Assembly (NCBI GenBank): GCA_026390795.1 | Contig: JAPLFG010000002.1 | Span: 124,001-188,000 of the forward strand | Direction of reading: 5' to 3' | DNA from: Ignavibacteriales bacterium | GTDB lineage: Bacteria > Bacteroidota > Ignavibacteria > Ignavibacteriales > Melioribacteraceae | DNA length: 64,000 bases | The notes under the pieces: model-generated | The model's input: the letters and a program-made list of their open reading frames with translations, nothing else | Databases searched by the model: none | What the model was told of the DNA's origin: nothing | Position numbers and translations under genes: made by a program | In this document: piece by piece, positions 52,868 to 63,431 of the stretch | How the letters are laid out: each line of letters begins with the position of its first letter | How positions within the stretch are numbered: the first letter of the stretch is position 1

Positions 52868-53989
52868 ATGAGAATCGGTATACCGAAAGAGACTTTTCGC
52901 GGCGAAAAGAGAATTGCGTTAGCCCCGGCAGGAGTTCATACGCTTGTTAAAGCCGGTCATTCAGTCTTTATTGAAGCTGGTGCAGGCAAAGAGAGTCACT
53001 TCACCGATGAGGGTTTCCAAAAACTTGGCGCTAACATAGTTTATAATGCCGAAGAAGTTTATCAGCGAGCAGAAACAATTGTTAAAATTGCTCCTCTTTC
53101 GGAAGCCGAAGTTGACCTTCTTCAAGATGAACAGACGGTTTTTTCATTTCTTCATTTGGCGGTCGGCAAAAAAAACATAATCGAAAAACTTCTTAAGAAA
53201 AAAGTTACAGCAATCGCTTATGAATTGATCGAAAAAGATGAACACCTTCCGATCTTACAATCAATGAGTGAAATAGCGGGACAACTTGCAGTACAAGTGG
53301 GAGAGAGATTTTTAGGAAGCGATGTTCCAAACAGCCGCGGTATTCTTATGGGCGGCATAACTGGAGTTTCACCTGCCGCAGTTGTGATCCTTGGTGCCGG
53401 AGTTGTTGGTTTTAACGCGGCACGTGCTGCCTTTGCAAGAGGAGCGCATGTTATTGTCTTGGATAAAGATCTAAGAAGACTAAGACGGATCGGTAATGAG
53501 ATTTCGAAAAATATTACAACGGTCGCCGCAAATCCATATACTCTTGCACGCGGAGCTAAATTTGCCGATCTCCTTATCGGTGCTGTTCAGATGAAAGCGG
53601 AAAAAGCACCGCACTTAATTACTGAAGAGATGGTTAAAACGATGAAGAAAGGAGCTGTAATTGTTGATGTATCGATTGATCAAGGCGGATGTATTGAAAC
53701 AAGCAGACCAACTTCAGTATCCGACCCCGTTTATGTTCAACATGATGTAATTCATTACTGCGTTCCTAATATTCCTGCTCTCGTTTCCCGAACTGCAAGT
53801 TATGGATTAACAAATGCTTCGATGGAATATATTCTTGAAATTGCGGATCACGGTTTGTCGAATGCATTACTCGGCGATGCGGGATTGGCAAAAGGTGTTT
53901 GTACTTATAATGGGTTTTGTTCAAATGAAAACATTGCTGAAGCGTTTAATATCGAATACAGGCGTCTTCACATATTTTCAACTAATTGA
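52868..53989 (+). CDS. ald: Alanine dehydrogenase
   Basis: NAD-dependent L-alanine dehydrogenase (pyruvate + NH4+ + NADH). IGIPKETFRGEKRIALAPAGV at the N-terminus, catalytic Lys/His region SFLHLAVGKKN, and the NAD fold VVILGAGVVGFNAARAAFARGA; also PALVSRTASYGLTNA. The protein is complete for the family (about 373 residues). ATG 52868 chosen over GTG 52859, which lies between stop and start without a ribosome site. Next gene starts 9 bases after the stop. Confidence 0.93.
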   Translation: MRIGIPKETFRGEKRIALAPAGVHTLVKAGHSVFIEAGAGKESHFTDEGFQKLGANIVYNAEEVYQRAETIVKIAPLSEAEVDLLQDEQTVFSFLHLAVGKKNIIEKLLKKKVTAIAYELIEKDEHLPILQSMSEIAGQLAVQVGERFLGSDVPNSRGILMGGITGVSPAAVVILGAGVVGFNAARAAFARGAHVIVLDKDLRRLRRIGNEISKNITTVAANPYTLARGAKFADLLIGAVQMKAEKAPHLITEEMVKTMKKGAVIVDVSIDQGGCIETSRPTSVSDPVYVQHDVIHYCVPNIPALVSRTASYGLTNASMEYILEIADHGLSNALLGDAGLAKGVCTYNGFCSNENIAEAFNIEYRRLHIFSTN

Positions 53990-53998
53990 GATTTTAAA

Positions 53999-55351
53999 AT
54001 GACACTCGAAGAAATAAAGATAATTAAACCGGGTAACGCACCATGGGTGAAGAGATATAATTCACGTCTTGTATCCGCCGATGAAGCCGTCAAAGTAATT
54101 AAATCGAAAGATAAATTAATTATTCAACCCGGCTGTGCAGCTCCATTTGAATTGATCAATGCAATGGTAAGGCGCAAAGATGAATTAAATGATGTGGAAA
54201 TTTATCACATACTTGTTGTTGGTGATATCCCATATGCAAAACCTGGAATGGAAAAACATTTCAAGCATAAGGCATTTTTTATCGGAGCTAATTCACGCTC
54301 TGCAGTTAATGATGGAAGGGCTGAGTTCATTCCTATCTTCCTCTCGGAAGTTACAATGTTATTTAAACGCGGGGTAATACAAGCGGATGTAGCGTTGATA
54401 CATGTTTCTCCACCGGATGAGCATGGTTTCTGCAGTTATGGAATTGATGTCGGTAATATTAAAACTCCGGCAGAAAAAGCAAAATGCGTAATTGCACAAG
54501 TAAATAAAAATATGCCGAGAGCGCTCGGAAATAGTTTTATTCATGTAAACAAAATTGATTTCATTGTAGAGGTTGATGCGCCGTTAAGCGAGCTTCCGCA
54601 AATTGATCCGGATGCGACACCCGAAACGCTCGAGATTTATGACAAAATTGGTCAGCATGTTGCTGAAATGATTGAAGATGGTTCAACTCTTCAAATGGGA
54701 ATTGGTGCAATACCGGATGCAGTTCTTAAATATCTACATAACAAAAATGATCTTGGTGTTCATACCGAAATGTTCTCTGATGGGTTGATAAAACTTGTTG
54801 AAGAAGGGGTTGTCAACGGTGAAAAGAAAACTCTGCATCTTGGTAAAATAATTGCCGGTTTTGTTCTTGGTACAAAACGCGCTTTCGATTTTATTGATAA
54901 CAATCCTGTCTTTGAATTCCATCCGCAAGAGTACGTTAATGATCCATTCTTAATCTCTAAGAATGATAAGATGGTTGCAATTAATTCTGCAATAGAAATA
55001 GATCTAACCGGACAAGTTTGTTCGGACTCTATAGGAACAAAATTTTTCAGCGGTATCGGCGGTCAAGTAGATTTTGTCCGCGGCGCCGCGCACTCGGAAG
55101 GTGGTAAGCCGATAATAGCGTTACCATCGGCTACAAAAGATTTAAAATTTTCTAAAATTGTTTCAACTTTAAAACCCGGTGCCGGAGTTGTTACTTCTCG
55201 CGGAGATGTTCACTATGTTGTAACAGAATATGGTACTGCTTACTTATTCGGAAAGAGTATACAGGAAAGAGTCCGTGCTTTGATCAATATTTCACATCCG
55301 TTATTTAGAGATGAGCTTTCTGAGTTCGCCAAAAAAACTTATCACATTTAA
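53999..55351 (+). CDS. Acetyl-CoA hydrolase/CoA-transferase family
   Basis: Family I CoA-transferase-like protein, 450 residues (acetyl-CoA hydrolase/4-hydroxybutyrate CoA-transferase/succinyl-CoA:acetate type). Catalytic Glu in GVHTEMFSDGLI, glycine-rich MGIGAIPDAVLKYL, and FVRGAAHSEGGKPIIALPSATKD. The substrate is not certain; the linked alanine dehydrogenase supplies pyruvate and so acetyl-CoA, which suggests acetate exchange in fermentation. Translated close to ald (9 bases) and the phosphoesterase gene (11 bases). Confidence 0.85.
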   Translation: MTLEEIKIIKPGNAPWVKRYNSRLVSADEAVKVIKSKDKLIIQPGCAAPFELINAMVRRKDELNDVEIYHILVVGDIPYAKPGMEKHFKHKAFFIGANSRSAVNDGRAEFIPIFLSEVTMLFKRGVIQADVALIHVSPPDEHGFCSYGIDVGNIKTPAEKAKCVIAQVNKNMPRALGNSFIHVNKIDFIVEVDAPLSELPQIDPDATPETLEIYDKIGQHVAEMIEDGSTLQMGIGAIPDAVLKYLHNKNDLGVHTEMFSDGLIKLVEEGVVNGEKKTLHLGKIIAGFVLGTKRAFDFIDNNPVFEFHPQEYVNDPFLISKNDKMVAINSAIEIDLTGQVCSDSIGTKFFSGIGGQVDFVRGAAHSEGGKPIIALPSATKDLKFSKIVSTLKPGAGVVTSRGDVHYVVTEYGTAYLFGKSIQERVRALINISHPLFRDELSEFAKKTYHI

Positions 55352-55362
55352 ACAGAAAATTT

Positions 55363-56058
55363 ATGATTGCAGTTATAGGTGATATCCACGGTTGTTATTA
55401 TACTTTAGCATCACTCTATCAAAAAATTATTTTTTCTTACCCCAATATTCCAATTTACACTGTCGGCGATTTGGTGGATAGGGGGAATCACAGTTGCGAA
55501 GTTTTCAACTTCATTCTTGAGAATAATATTATTTTTACTCCCGGCAACCACGATTATATGTTTTACCATTTTTTCAAAGAACCTCAAAGTGTATTTGCGC
55601 GTTCATGGTTTTTTAACGGTAATGAATCAACTCTGGAATCTTATGAAAACCGAGAGAAAGAAATGTTTCAACATGTGGAAGCGATAAGACAGGCTCAGCT
55701 TTATTACAATCTTCCAGATTGTTTTATTTCACATGCCGGAATTTCTGCTCAATATGAAAAATACTTGCCTTCAAATTACCGTGATAATCTTGATATAGTT
55801 GATTCGTATATTAAAAATGATTTGCGCAGCGACCGTGGAATTCTCTGGACGCGCGATTCATTGTTGAATATTGGAAAGTTGCAAATTGTTGGGCATACAA
55901 CTAAACACGAGATAACACTGGTTGAAGACTCTAACACTGTGTATATTGATACTGGAGTTTTTCTAGGAAATAAACTAAGTGCGGTTATAGTGCATGAGAG
56001 TAATATTATAGCTACCCTCGAAGAAAAAACTCATATGGAAGATATAATCAAGTATTAA
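55363..56058 (+). CDS. Metallophosphoesterase (Ser/Thr phosphatase-like)
   Basis: 231-residue cytosolic calcineurin-like phosphoesterase: IGDIHGCYYTL, VGDLVDRGNHS, FTPGNHDYM, CFISHAGIS, and VGHTTKHE, the complete metal-ligand set of the PPP-type. Could be a protein phosphatase or a Ap4A/nucleotide phosphatase. It closes the gene run from 50209. Confidence 0.9.
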   Translation: MIAVIGDIHGCYYTLASLYQKIIFSYPNIPIYTVGDLVDRGNHSCEVFNFILENNIIFTPGNHDYMFYHFFKEPQSVFARSWFFNGNESTLESYENREKEMFQHVEAIRQAQLYYNLPDCFISHAGISAQYEKYLPSNYRDNLDIVDSYIKNDLRSDRGILWTRDSLLNIGKLQIVGHTTKHEITLVEDSNTVYIDTGVFLGNKLSAVIVHESNIIATLEEKTHMEDIIKY

Positions 56059-56173
56059 TTTTTTATGCGGCACAGTCGGCTCTAATATTTTTATAAACGG
56101 ACATTACCTTAAATTTAAGCGGGGAAATTTTACCCAAAAAAAAGATTGCCAATTGATTATTTTTTAATAAATT

Positions 56174-59100
56174 TTGACTCGGAAAAGGAAGGAGGTTATA
56201 TATAGAAGTATTTTACTATTAATAATTATTCGCGAGACTACTATTTCTCTACTCAAAAATAACTTACATCTGGGATTCAAACTTATTTTGGTTCCCTTTT
56301 TTATTATTGCCGTTTCTGTTTTCTTTGGTTTCAGAGATACAGATAACCTAATTAGCAAACCGCTTCTGTTTGATGACTTCATCAACCATTTTTCTCCAAT
56401 TTATAACTCTAGCTCATTGCCGGGTAATTCTATAACCGATAATCAAGATAATTTTGATTTTCGAGGTTCTTCATTTGGCATACCCGACTCAACTGGGAAA
56501 TTAAAAATTTCACCAGATTCGACTTTAAAATCAAAAGTTATCACGGATTCAACCCAAAATTTAAAAACAGTTGCTATGCCGGATTCTACAAAGAAATTAA
56601 ATAATTCTCCGGACTCAACATTAAAAACCAAATTAAATTCGAGTGTTGATTCAACTAAAAATTTAATAAAGCCAGCATTACCGGATTCCACCAGATTAAA
56701 AACGATTAAGGCAAACGATTCAATTCCGAAAGGCGATACAAAATTAAATACTGCAAAAATTTTAGAAAAAGATTCAGTTAAAGCAAAAATTTCCATCGCA
56801 GATTCTATCCGGGCGAAAACGAAACTTGATTCTCTTAACAGGATAATTTTAATGTCCAAAGATTCAACAGCCCGGCTTAAATATTTCCATTATCATCGTG
56901 ATGATTACCCCTATCTTCCATTTAGAGAGAAAAAACCATCCAGTTTTTTTGTACAACCTTCTCAAGGAACTATAACCCGTATTTCCACTTTAGATTCAGC
57001 GGCTACAAAAGTTACAATCAAAGAGATGATGGGCGGAAAGTCAATTCGACCGCAGCTTCAGATGCCGCTTGATGTTTACACCAAACTCCGTCTTGATGCA
57101 ATAACGCGTGAATTATGGGAAGCAAAAGCTCATGAATATAAACTGGTAGATAAAAAGAAAGATCTAACCCAATTTATTACAGACATAACAAATATTGATA
57201 TTCCGCTTCCAAGCACCCCGTTGTTAAGTATTTTTGGACCTCCAAAAATAAATTTGAAGATCAATGGTCAAGTTGATATTCACGGTGCATGGAGAAATGA
57301 AACTACAACAGGTATAACTACTTCAGCGCTAGGCAATACACGCAATGAACCCGACTTCAAACAGACGGTCGCTATAAATCTTGCAGGAACTATCGGAGAC
57401 AAGCTAACTCTCGGCGCGGATTGGAATACAGAACGGCAATTTCAATATGAGAATCAGCTCAAGTTAAAATACACGGGTTACGAAGATGAAATAATTCAGA
57501 GTATAGAGGCAGGGAACGTTTCATTGCAAACTTCTCCATTGGTAGGCGGCAGCGAAGCTCTCTTTGGCGTTAAAGCTCAATTTAAGATAGGTCCTTTTAG
57601 TCTAACCGCTCTCGCTTCTCAAAAGAAAAGTGAAATTCAAGAAGTATCTGTAAGCGGAGGAGCTAAAGCCCAGACGTTTGAAATTCATGCATACGATTAT
57701 TCACCTAACCACTTCTTCATTAACACAATATATACCGACCCCAAATTGAATATCTTTAACAACTATTTTGGAAATGCGATCCCGCGGGTTGTTGATTCCC
57801 TGCGTGTCAAAGATATTCAAGTTTGGAAGACAATAACGGGACTAGCAAACCCTAACGAAAGAAAAGGGAATGCATTTATAGATTTACCAAGAAGAATACC
57901 AGGGCAAAAGACATATGCTTCTACGTATCGGGACAGCACAGTAGAATCAGTTCCAGGAATAAAAGAAATTGATAGAAGGTTTATTTTGCTTCAGCCGGAT
58001 GTTGATTACGTTCTTCATGCTGAAACCGGATTCATAACTTTTAAAACACAAATACAAGATCAGGATGCTATTGCAGTTGCCTTCCGTCTTGAAGGACCAA
58101 CTACTGCTGCAGATGATGATATATATTACGGAGAATTTATAAATGATCTTCAAAGTGCAAATGTAAATCGCTTGGTGCTTCAACTTGTCAAACCGCCAAA
58201 TCTTCAGCCGCAATTCAGACAAGCGTGGCAGTTGCAGCTTAAAAATATTTATCCGGTAGGGGGTCGCGATGTAAAAGAAGAAGGATTTAAGCTTGATATG
58301 AATTACCGTGTTGAGGGGCAAGAACTGCAGAATAATTATAATGGTATTAAACTTCTTGAAACGTTTGGTCTTGATAAAACCGATAAGAGTGGTACAAGCA
58401 CACAACCCGATGGCGCATTCGATTTTTTCCCGACCCGTACAATATTTCCGAGTACAGGCGAAGTTGTTTTCCCTGTTCTTCAACCGTTTGGAAAAGACTT
58501 TCCGGCAATTTTACCTGATTCTTTAAAATACCAATCCATTTATGATACTTTGATAACTTTTGCAAAGCAGGACCGGTCAAAGGATAAATTTGTAATGGCT
58601 GGTGAATATTCTGCTTCAGTTAGTTCGAGTTACAATATTGGGTTTAATGTTGTAGAAAATTCCGTGAAAGTACTTTTGAATGGAAGTGCGGAGAAGGAAG
58701 GTATTGATTACACAGTTGATTATAATCTCGGGCAAATTCTTATTAGAGATGATAAAGCACTTGTACCCGGTGCAGATCTTAAAATTACTTATGAACAAAA
58801 TGATCTTTTCCAACTCGCATCAAAAACATTGCTTGGATTCCGAGGTCTGTATGAATTCAACAGGGAGACTACACTCGGTTTTTCTATCTTAAATTTGAAC
58901 CAGCAGACTCTAAGCGATAAAGTTAGAATTGGCGAAGAGCCAATGAATAATTCCATCTACGGAGCGGACTTTAAAACAAATATCAATCTTCCGTTTATCA
59001 CAAAAGCTTTAGACAATGTAATTTCCACTAGCGCTCCTTCGAATCTGACTTTAAATGCCGAATATGCTTATATCAATCCCGATCCGAATACAAAGAAAAG

Positions 59101-62100
59101 TACAATTGCAAGCGATGGGGGAAGAAGTATTGCCTATGTGGATGATTTTGAAGGTGCTAAGAGAATTATTCCTCTTGGTATGGGCTACGGTCAATGGCAC
59201 GATCTAAGTGTTCCGCTCAAATTACCACTGATTGGAGATTTAGAAAAATCAGTTCAAATGAATTACAAAGCCAAAACTTATTGGTACAACAGAACTCCTT
59301 CCGACGTAACCATAAAAGATATTTACGGAAATAGAAAAACAGCCGCTCCCGATGCATCATTAATTACGGCTCTCGATCTTGTTTTCGATCCGAGCATAAA
59401 AGGAACATACAATTGGGATTCTCATATTACGGAAGATAAAAATAAAAACTGGGGCGGCTTTATGAGAACACTTTCTTCAACTGCTAATAATTTGGTTGAA
59501 GAAAATATTGAATTTATTGAGTTCTGGTTAAAGACGAATGAAGCGCCTAATAATCTGAAAATAAATATCGATCTTGGTCAAGTTAGCGAAGATGTAATAC
59601 CAAACAACAAACTTGATACCGAGGATAAAAATTCAAACGATCTTGTTGATCAAGGGGAAGATATCGGTATAGATGGATTGAAAGATGTTGATGAACCCGG
59701 ATATGATGCAGCTACAAATCCAGACCCAAGCGGTGATGACTATTCATTCCAGCTCACACAAAATCCGGATTACTCTCATGTAAACGGCAATGAAGGGAAT
59801 GCAGTTGCTATTGATCAGGGAAGGTTGCCTGACTCCGAAGATTTAAACAGAAATTTTACTCTCGACCGTACAGATAGTTATTACCGTTATGAAATACCAA
59901 TTGATACAAGTCGTATTGCAAATAAATTTGTTCAAGGAGGCAACGCTGCATCCGGTTGGTATCTTTATAGAATTCCTTTAAAAGATTTTGTTGCAACATT
60001 CGGAAGTCCGAGTTTTTCCGTTGTTGAATTTATTCGCGTCTGGGTTTCCGGCTCCACTTCACCTGTGCATTTACGTTTTGCGGAAATGAATCTTGTTGGC
60101 AACCAATGGCAGAAAGTTTTGGTTCCGAATAAAGTTACTACAGCCGATACAGTTCTTACCGTCTCAACAATAAATATTGAAGATAACCCGGAATATGTTT
60201 CTCCTCCTGGAGTTTTCCGTGAAAAAGATAGAACCCAACCAAATTATGATATCTATAAAAACGAACAGGCCCTAAACCTAATTCTAACAAATCTTCAAGA
60301 TGGGGATAGCAGGGAAGTTGTTCGTTATTTATACAAGCCGCTCGACGTATTCAATTATAAAGAGATGAAGTTGTTCATCCATTCGGATAAGAACGAAATG
60401 CCTGGATCGGTTTCTTACTACGACTCTACTAAACCGAATAATTATGGATCGGAGGTTTATCTTCGTTTCGGTTCCGATTCAACTAATTATTATGAATACC
60501 GACAGCCGGTAAGATATAACTCGGATCCAGCGAATAACGGTTGGGATGAAGTTAGTATGGTATTTTCAGAATTGACGGCGATCAAACAAAAGCGAGATTC
60601 ATTAGCCTCAAAAAATCTTTATACTGTTGATGTTCCTGGTAAGAAGGGGCATACTTACGGTGTTAGGGGAGAACCGACGCTTACTAGAATATCGTTTTTT
60701 ACAATTGGTATAATCAATCCACGCGATAAAGGAACACCAAATGCAACGGTTTCCGGCAGTGTTTGGATAAATGAACTTCGTGTACTGGATGCAGATGCTA
60801 CAAAAGGTGGTGCATACAGCGCCAATGCTTCCTTAAAATTTGCAGACCTTCTAAATGTAAGTGGAAATATAAGTCGGACTGATCCGTATTTTCATTCGCT
60901 TGTGGACCGGTTTGGAAGCCGCGAAGATCATACTCAATGGGGAATTGCAGCTGATCTTGATGTTCTAAAACTTTTACCAGTCAACCTTCCGGGTAGTAAT
61001 CTGAGAGTTTCTTACTCAAGAACGGAATTAAAAAATAATCCGTTGTATACTCCGGGTACCGACATTAAAATTTCGGAAGCTCAAACTCAATTGAGAAATC
61101 TACTTACAGAAAAAAATGTTGATCCGGTAGAAATTGACAGACAAGTAGCCGCATTGGTTGAGGATGCTCGAACTCAAAGTGTTTCAGAGAGCTGGAATCT
61201 TGCCAACATAAAAATCAAAATTCCAACGGAGCTTTGGTACATAAGAGATACATTTAACAATCTAAGTTTTTCATTTAATTACAATAAATCTACAGGCAGT
61301 TCTCCAACAGTTGTTCAAAATGAAAATTGGGTTTGGAATGCAAGCGCAAGTTATGCAGTGAACCTTAGCCGGGACCTTTATTTCAAACCGGTCGATATTC
61401 CGATTCTCGGAAGTTTGTTTGGTCTTTTTTCAGATTACCGCGATATGAAAATTTATTTTTTACCGCAGTCAATTACATCGCAGGTTACAGCCAATAGAAA
61501 ATGGTCATTCTCACAAAGTAGGAATTTGAAAACTGTTACTGCGCCAAATATTTTAAGAGACTTCACAGCCACACGCGGCGCAGGTTTTAATTGGGCCATG
61601 ACTGAAGGCGGATTCTTAAATCTATCTCTAAATTATAATTTTGATGTATCTTCTACTCTTGCATATCTGTTAACAACCGGAACTGATATTGAAAGGTCGG
61701 AAAGTGAAATTTGGCGAGATATCTTTGGCGGAAATCTTTTTGGAAAAGATTTTAATTACAAACAATCACTAGATCTTAAATCGAATCCTAAACTCCCGTC
61801 AATTTGGGATTTGAACCGGTTTATAACACTTAGCGCCGGTTATTCCGCCAACTATGCATGGCAAAATAATTTTACTCAGAAAGATTTGGGAAGAAGCGCT
61901 GGCTATACAAATAGAATTGCACTTGGATTCACCGTTCGCGTAAAATCAATTTTTGCTCCTTTATTTAAAGAGGAAAGTTCAATTCCTGCGTCATTGCCTG
62001 CTGCTGAAAGCGGCAAAATAGGTGGAAGAGGAAGACCTAGATCATCAACACAACAAAATGTTCAGGCCCATGTCGATGAATCGAAACCAATTACTAAAGA

Positions 62101-63421
62101 TTCAACAAATATAAAAACGGATTCAACTGATATAGTAAAACAGGACAGTGTAACGGGACCAAATTCAATTCAGAAATCTTTAGAATTTTTGAAACTTGGA
62201 GTTAAATGGCTGCTGTTGGATTATGATAATGTTTCTGTCAACTTTTCGCAATCCAGCTCTTATACAGGCGGAGGAATTGCAGGCGAGGGAACGGGATTTA
62301 ATAATTTCTGGGGTGTTGCTCAGAGTAATTCCAAAGGACCTTCACGAATGTTCATGCTTGGTCTATCAAATGATTTAGGCACGCGTGCACCGCTTGGAAA
62401 TCTGCAGGATACCTATACACAGAAAAATGATCTGAGTTTTAAAACATCTCGGCCACTTTGGGAAGGCGCCCAATTGGATCTTAGCTGGTCGGTTGGTTGG
62501 AATATCAATAAAACTGCGACGATACAAACCGATTCGCTCGGAAATATTAATATCACAAATTTATTATCTACGGGGCAACTTGATAGATCATTTTTAAGTT
62601 TACCGCCAACATTACTATTTTCATTTCTAGGTAATGGAATTAAAAAAGTAAGTGAACTTTACAACCCGACCGCCGCTAATCCGGGACAAAATCTTTCGGA
62701 TGCTTTCTTGAACGGATTCGAGACTTTTTCTGTTCTTTCTAAAATTCCAATTCTTGGAAAATTCGCAAAATATATTCCCCGTCCAAACTGGAGTTTTACG
62801 TGGAGCGGTCTTGAGAAATATTCAATATTTAGTTTTGCAAAACGGGTTCAAATAACTCATGTTTATACATCTAATTATAGTGAAGGATGGAGAATAAATC
62901 CTGATGGAGTTCAAGAAACGCAAACGCAAAGAGTAGATTACGCATTTGCACCTCTAGTCGGAATCAGCATGAATTTCGATCAATTTTTCGGTGGGAGTTT
63001 TCAAGGTAGTGTACGGTTCTCCACAAAATCATCCTTCAGCCTTGGTGTATCAACACAGAATATTACAGAAGCTTATTCGAGAGATATTAATATTTCAGCT
63101 AGTTATACCAAATCCGGGTTCGAACTTCCGCTCTTCGGAATCTCTTTAAAGAACGATTTGGAAATTTCTTTTTCATATACAAGCGGCAAAACTTCAAGCA
63201 TTATTTATGACATGATGAAATTTATAGAGAGCGGTACTCCACAGGACGGAAAGACGAACACGGTAATTGAACCGAAGATCAGATATGTAATGAGCCAAAG
63301 TGTGTCTCTTACAATTTTCTACAGAAGGACGACTATCGAACCGGAAGGCGCTTCAAGAATTCCTCCCACGACTACAAATGAGGCCGGTGTTGATGTTCGT
63401 ATAACAATTGCACCAAGGTAA
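56174..63421 (+). CDS. sprA: SprA, T9SS outer-membrane translocon
   Basis: Giant outer-membrane beta-barrel that carries T9SS cargo across the outer membrane, 2415 codons as open frame. After a hydrophobic N-terminus (LILVPFFIIAVSVFFGF, the likely signal region) comes a low-complexity linker (about 90-240) rich in DST/DSI units, e.g. PDSTGKLK, PDSTLKSK. Conserved SprA features include LKINGQVDIHGAWRNE, DFEGAKRIIPLGMGYGQWH, WINELRVLDADATKGGAYSANA and the AKRVQITHVYTSNYSEGW barrel segment, in the order expected. The start is unsettled: the frame opens at TTG 56174, yet AAGGAGG at 56189 points to a start near ATA 56198 or ATT 56210. T9SS-tailed enzymes at 6064 and 9841 are its presumed cargo. 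Confidence 0.93.
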   Translation: MTRKRKEVIYRSILLLIIIRETTISLLKNNLHLGFKLILVPFFIIAVSVFFGFRDTDNLISKPLLFDDFINHFSPIYNSSSLPGNSITDNQDNFDFRGSSFGIPDSTGKLKISPDSTLKSKVITDSTQNLKTVAMPDSTKKLNNSPDSTLKTKLNSSVDSTKNLIKPALPDSTRLKTIKANDSIPKGDTKLNTAKILEKDSVKAKISIADSIRAKTKLDSLNRIILMSKDSTARLKYFHYHRDDYPYLPFREKKPSSFFVQPSQGTITRISTLDSAATKVTIKEMMGGKSIRPQLQMPLDVYTKLRLDAITRELWEAKAHEYKLVDKKKDLTQFITDITNIDIPLPSTPLLSIFGPPKINLKINGQVDIHGAWRNETTTGITTSALGNTRNEPDFKQTVAINLAGTIGDKLTLGADWNTERQFQYENQLKLKYTGYEDEIIQSIEAGNVSLQTSPLVGGSEALFGVKAQFKIGPFSLTALASQKKSEIQEVSVSGGAKAQTFEIHAYDYSPNHFFINTIYTDPKLNIFNNYFGNAIPRVVDSLRVKDIQVWKTITGLANPNERKGNAFIDLPRRIPGQKTYASTYRDSTVESVPGIKEIDRRFILLQPDVDYVLHAETGFITFKTQIQDQDAIAVAFRLEGPTTAADDDIYYGEFINDLQSANVNRLVLQLVKPPNLQPQFRQAWQLQLKNIYPVGGRDVKEEGFKLDMNYRVEGQELQNNYNGIKLLETFGLDKTDKSGTSTQPDGAFDFFPTRTIFPSTGEVVFPVLQPFGKDFPAILPDSLKYQSIYDTLITFAKQDRSKDKFVMAGEYSASVSSSYNIGFNVVENSVKVLLNGSAEKEGIDYTVDYNLGQILIRDDKALVPGADLKITYEQNDLFQLASKTLLGFRGLYEFNRETTLGFSILNLNQQTLSDKVRIGEEPMNNSIYGADFKTNINLPFITKALDNVISTSAPSNLTLNAEYAYINPDPNTKKSTIASDGGRSIAYVDDFEGAKRIIPLGMGYGQWHDLSVPLKLPLIGDLEKSVQMNYKAKTYWYNRTPSDVTIKDIYGNRKTAAPDASLITALDLVFDPSIKGTYNWDSHITEDKNKNWGGFMRTLSSTANNLVEENIEFIEFWLKTNEAPNNLKINIDLGQVSEDVIPNNKLDTEDKNSNDLVDQGEDIGIDGLKDVDEPGYDAATNPDPSGDDYSFQLTQNPDYSHVNGNEGNAVAIDQGRLPDSEDLNRNFTLDRTDSYYRYEIPIDTSRIANKFVQGGNAASGWYLYRIPLKDFVATFGSPSFSVVEFIRVWVSGSTSPVHLRFAEMNLVGNQWQKVLVPNKVTTADTVLTVSTINIEDNPEYVSPPGVFREKDRTQPNYDIYKNEQALNLILTNLQDGDSREVVRYLYKPLDVFNYKEMKLFIHSDKNEMPGSVSYYDSTKPNNYGSEVYLRFGSDSTNYYEYRQPVRYNSDPANNGWDEVSMVFSELTAIKQKRDSLASKNLYTVDVPGKKGHTYGVRGEPTLTRISFFTIGIINPRDKGTPNATVSGSVWINELRVLDADATKGGAYSANASLKFADLLNVSGNISRTDPYFHSLVDRFGSREDHTQWGIAADLDVLKLLPVNLPGSNLRVSYSRTELKNNPLYTPGTDIKISEAQTQLRNLLTEKNVDPVEIDRQVAALVEDARTQSVSESWNLANIKIKIPTELWYIRDTFNNLSFSFNYNKSTGSSPTVVQNENWVWNASASYAVNLSRDLYFKPVDIPILGSLFGLFSDYRDMKIYFLPQSITSQVTANRKWSFSQSRNLKTVTAPNILRDFTATRGAGFNWAMTEGGFLNLSLNYNFDVSSTLAYLLTTGTDIERSESEIWRDIFGGNLFGKDFNYKQSLDLKSNPKLPSIWDLNRFITLSAGYSANYAWQNNFTQKDLGRSAGYTNRIALGFTVRVKSIFAPLFKEESSIPASLPAAESGKIGGRGRPRSSTQQNVQAHVDESKPITKDSTNIKTDSTDIVKQDSVTGPNSIQKSLEFLKLGVKWLLLDYDNVSVNFSQSSSYTGGGIAGEGTGFNNFWGVAQSNSKGPSRMFMLGLSNDLGTRAPLGNLQDTYTQKNDLSFKTSRPLWEGAQLDLSWSVGWNINKTATIQTDSLGNINITNLLSTGQLDRSFLSLPPTLLFSFLGNGIKKVSELYNPTAANPGQNLSDAFLNGFETFSVLSKIPILGKFAKYIPRPNWSFTWSGLEKYSIFSFAKRVQITHVYTSNYSEGWRINPDGVQETQTQRVDYAFAPLVGISMNFDQFFGGSFQGSVRFSTKSSFSLGVSTQNITEAYSRDINISASYTKSGFELPLFGISLKNDLEISFSYTSGKTSSIIYDMMKFIESGTPQDGKTNTVIEPKIRYVMSQSVSLTIFYRRTTIEPEGASRIPPTTTNEAGVDVRITIAPR

Positions 63422-63431
63422 TTTATAAGCT

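Noticed and set aside
56059-56173. 14-base match TTTTTTATGCGGCA shared with 47250 region
   Set aside because: Short AT-rich match expected by chance in 64 kb; no further similarity on either side.
57947-58483. Minus-strand open frame of 178 codons
   Set aside because: Lies inside sprA, no family resemblance, no ribosome site; a shadow frame.
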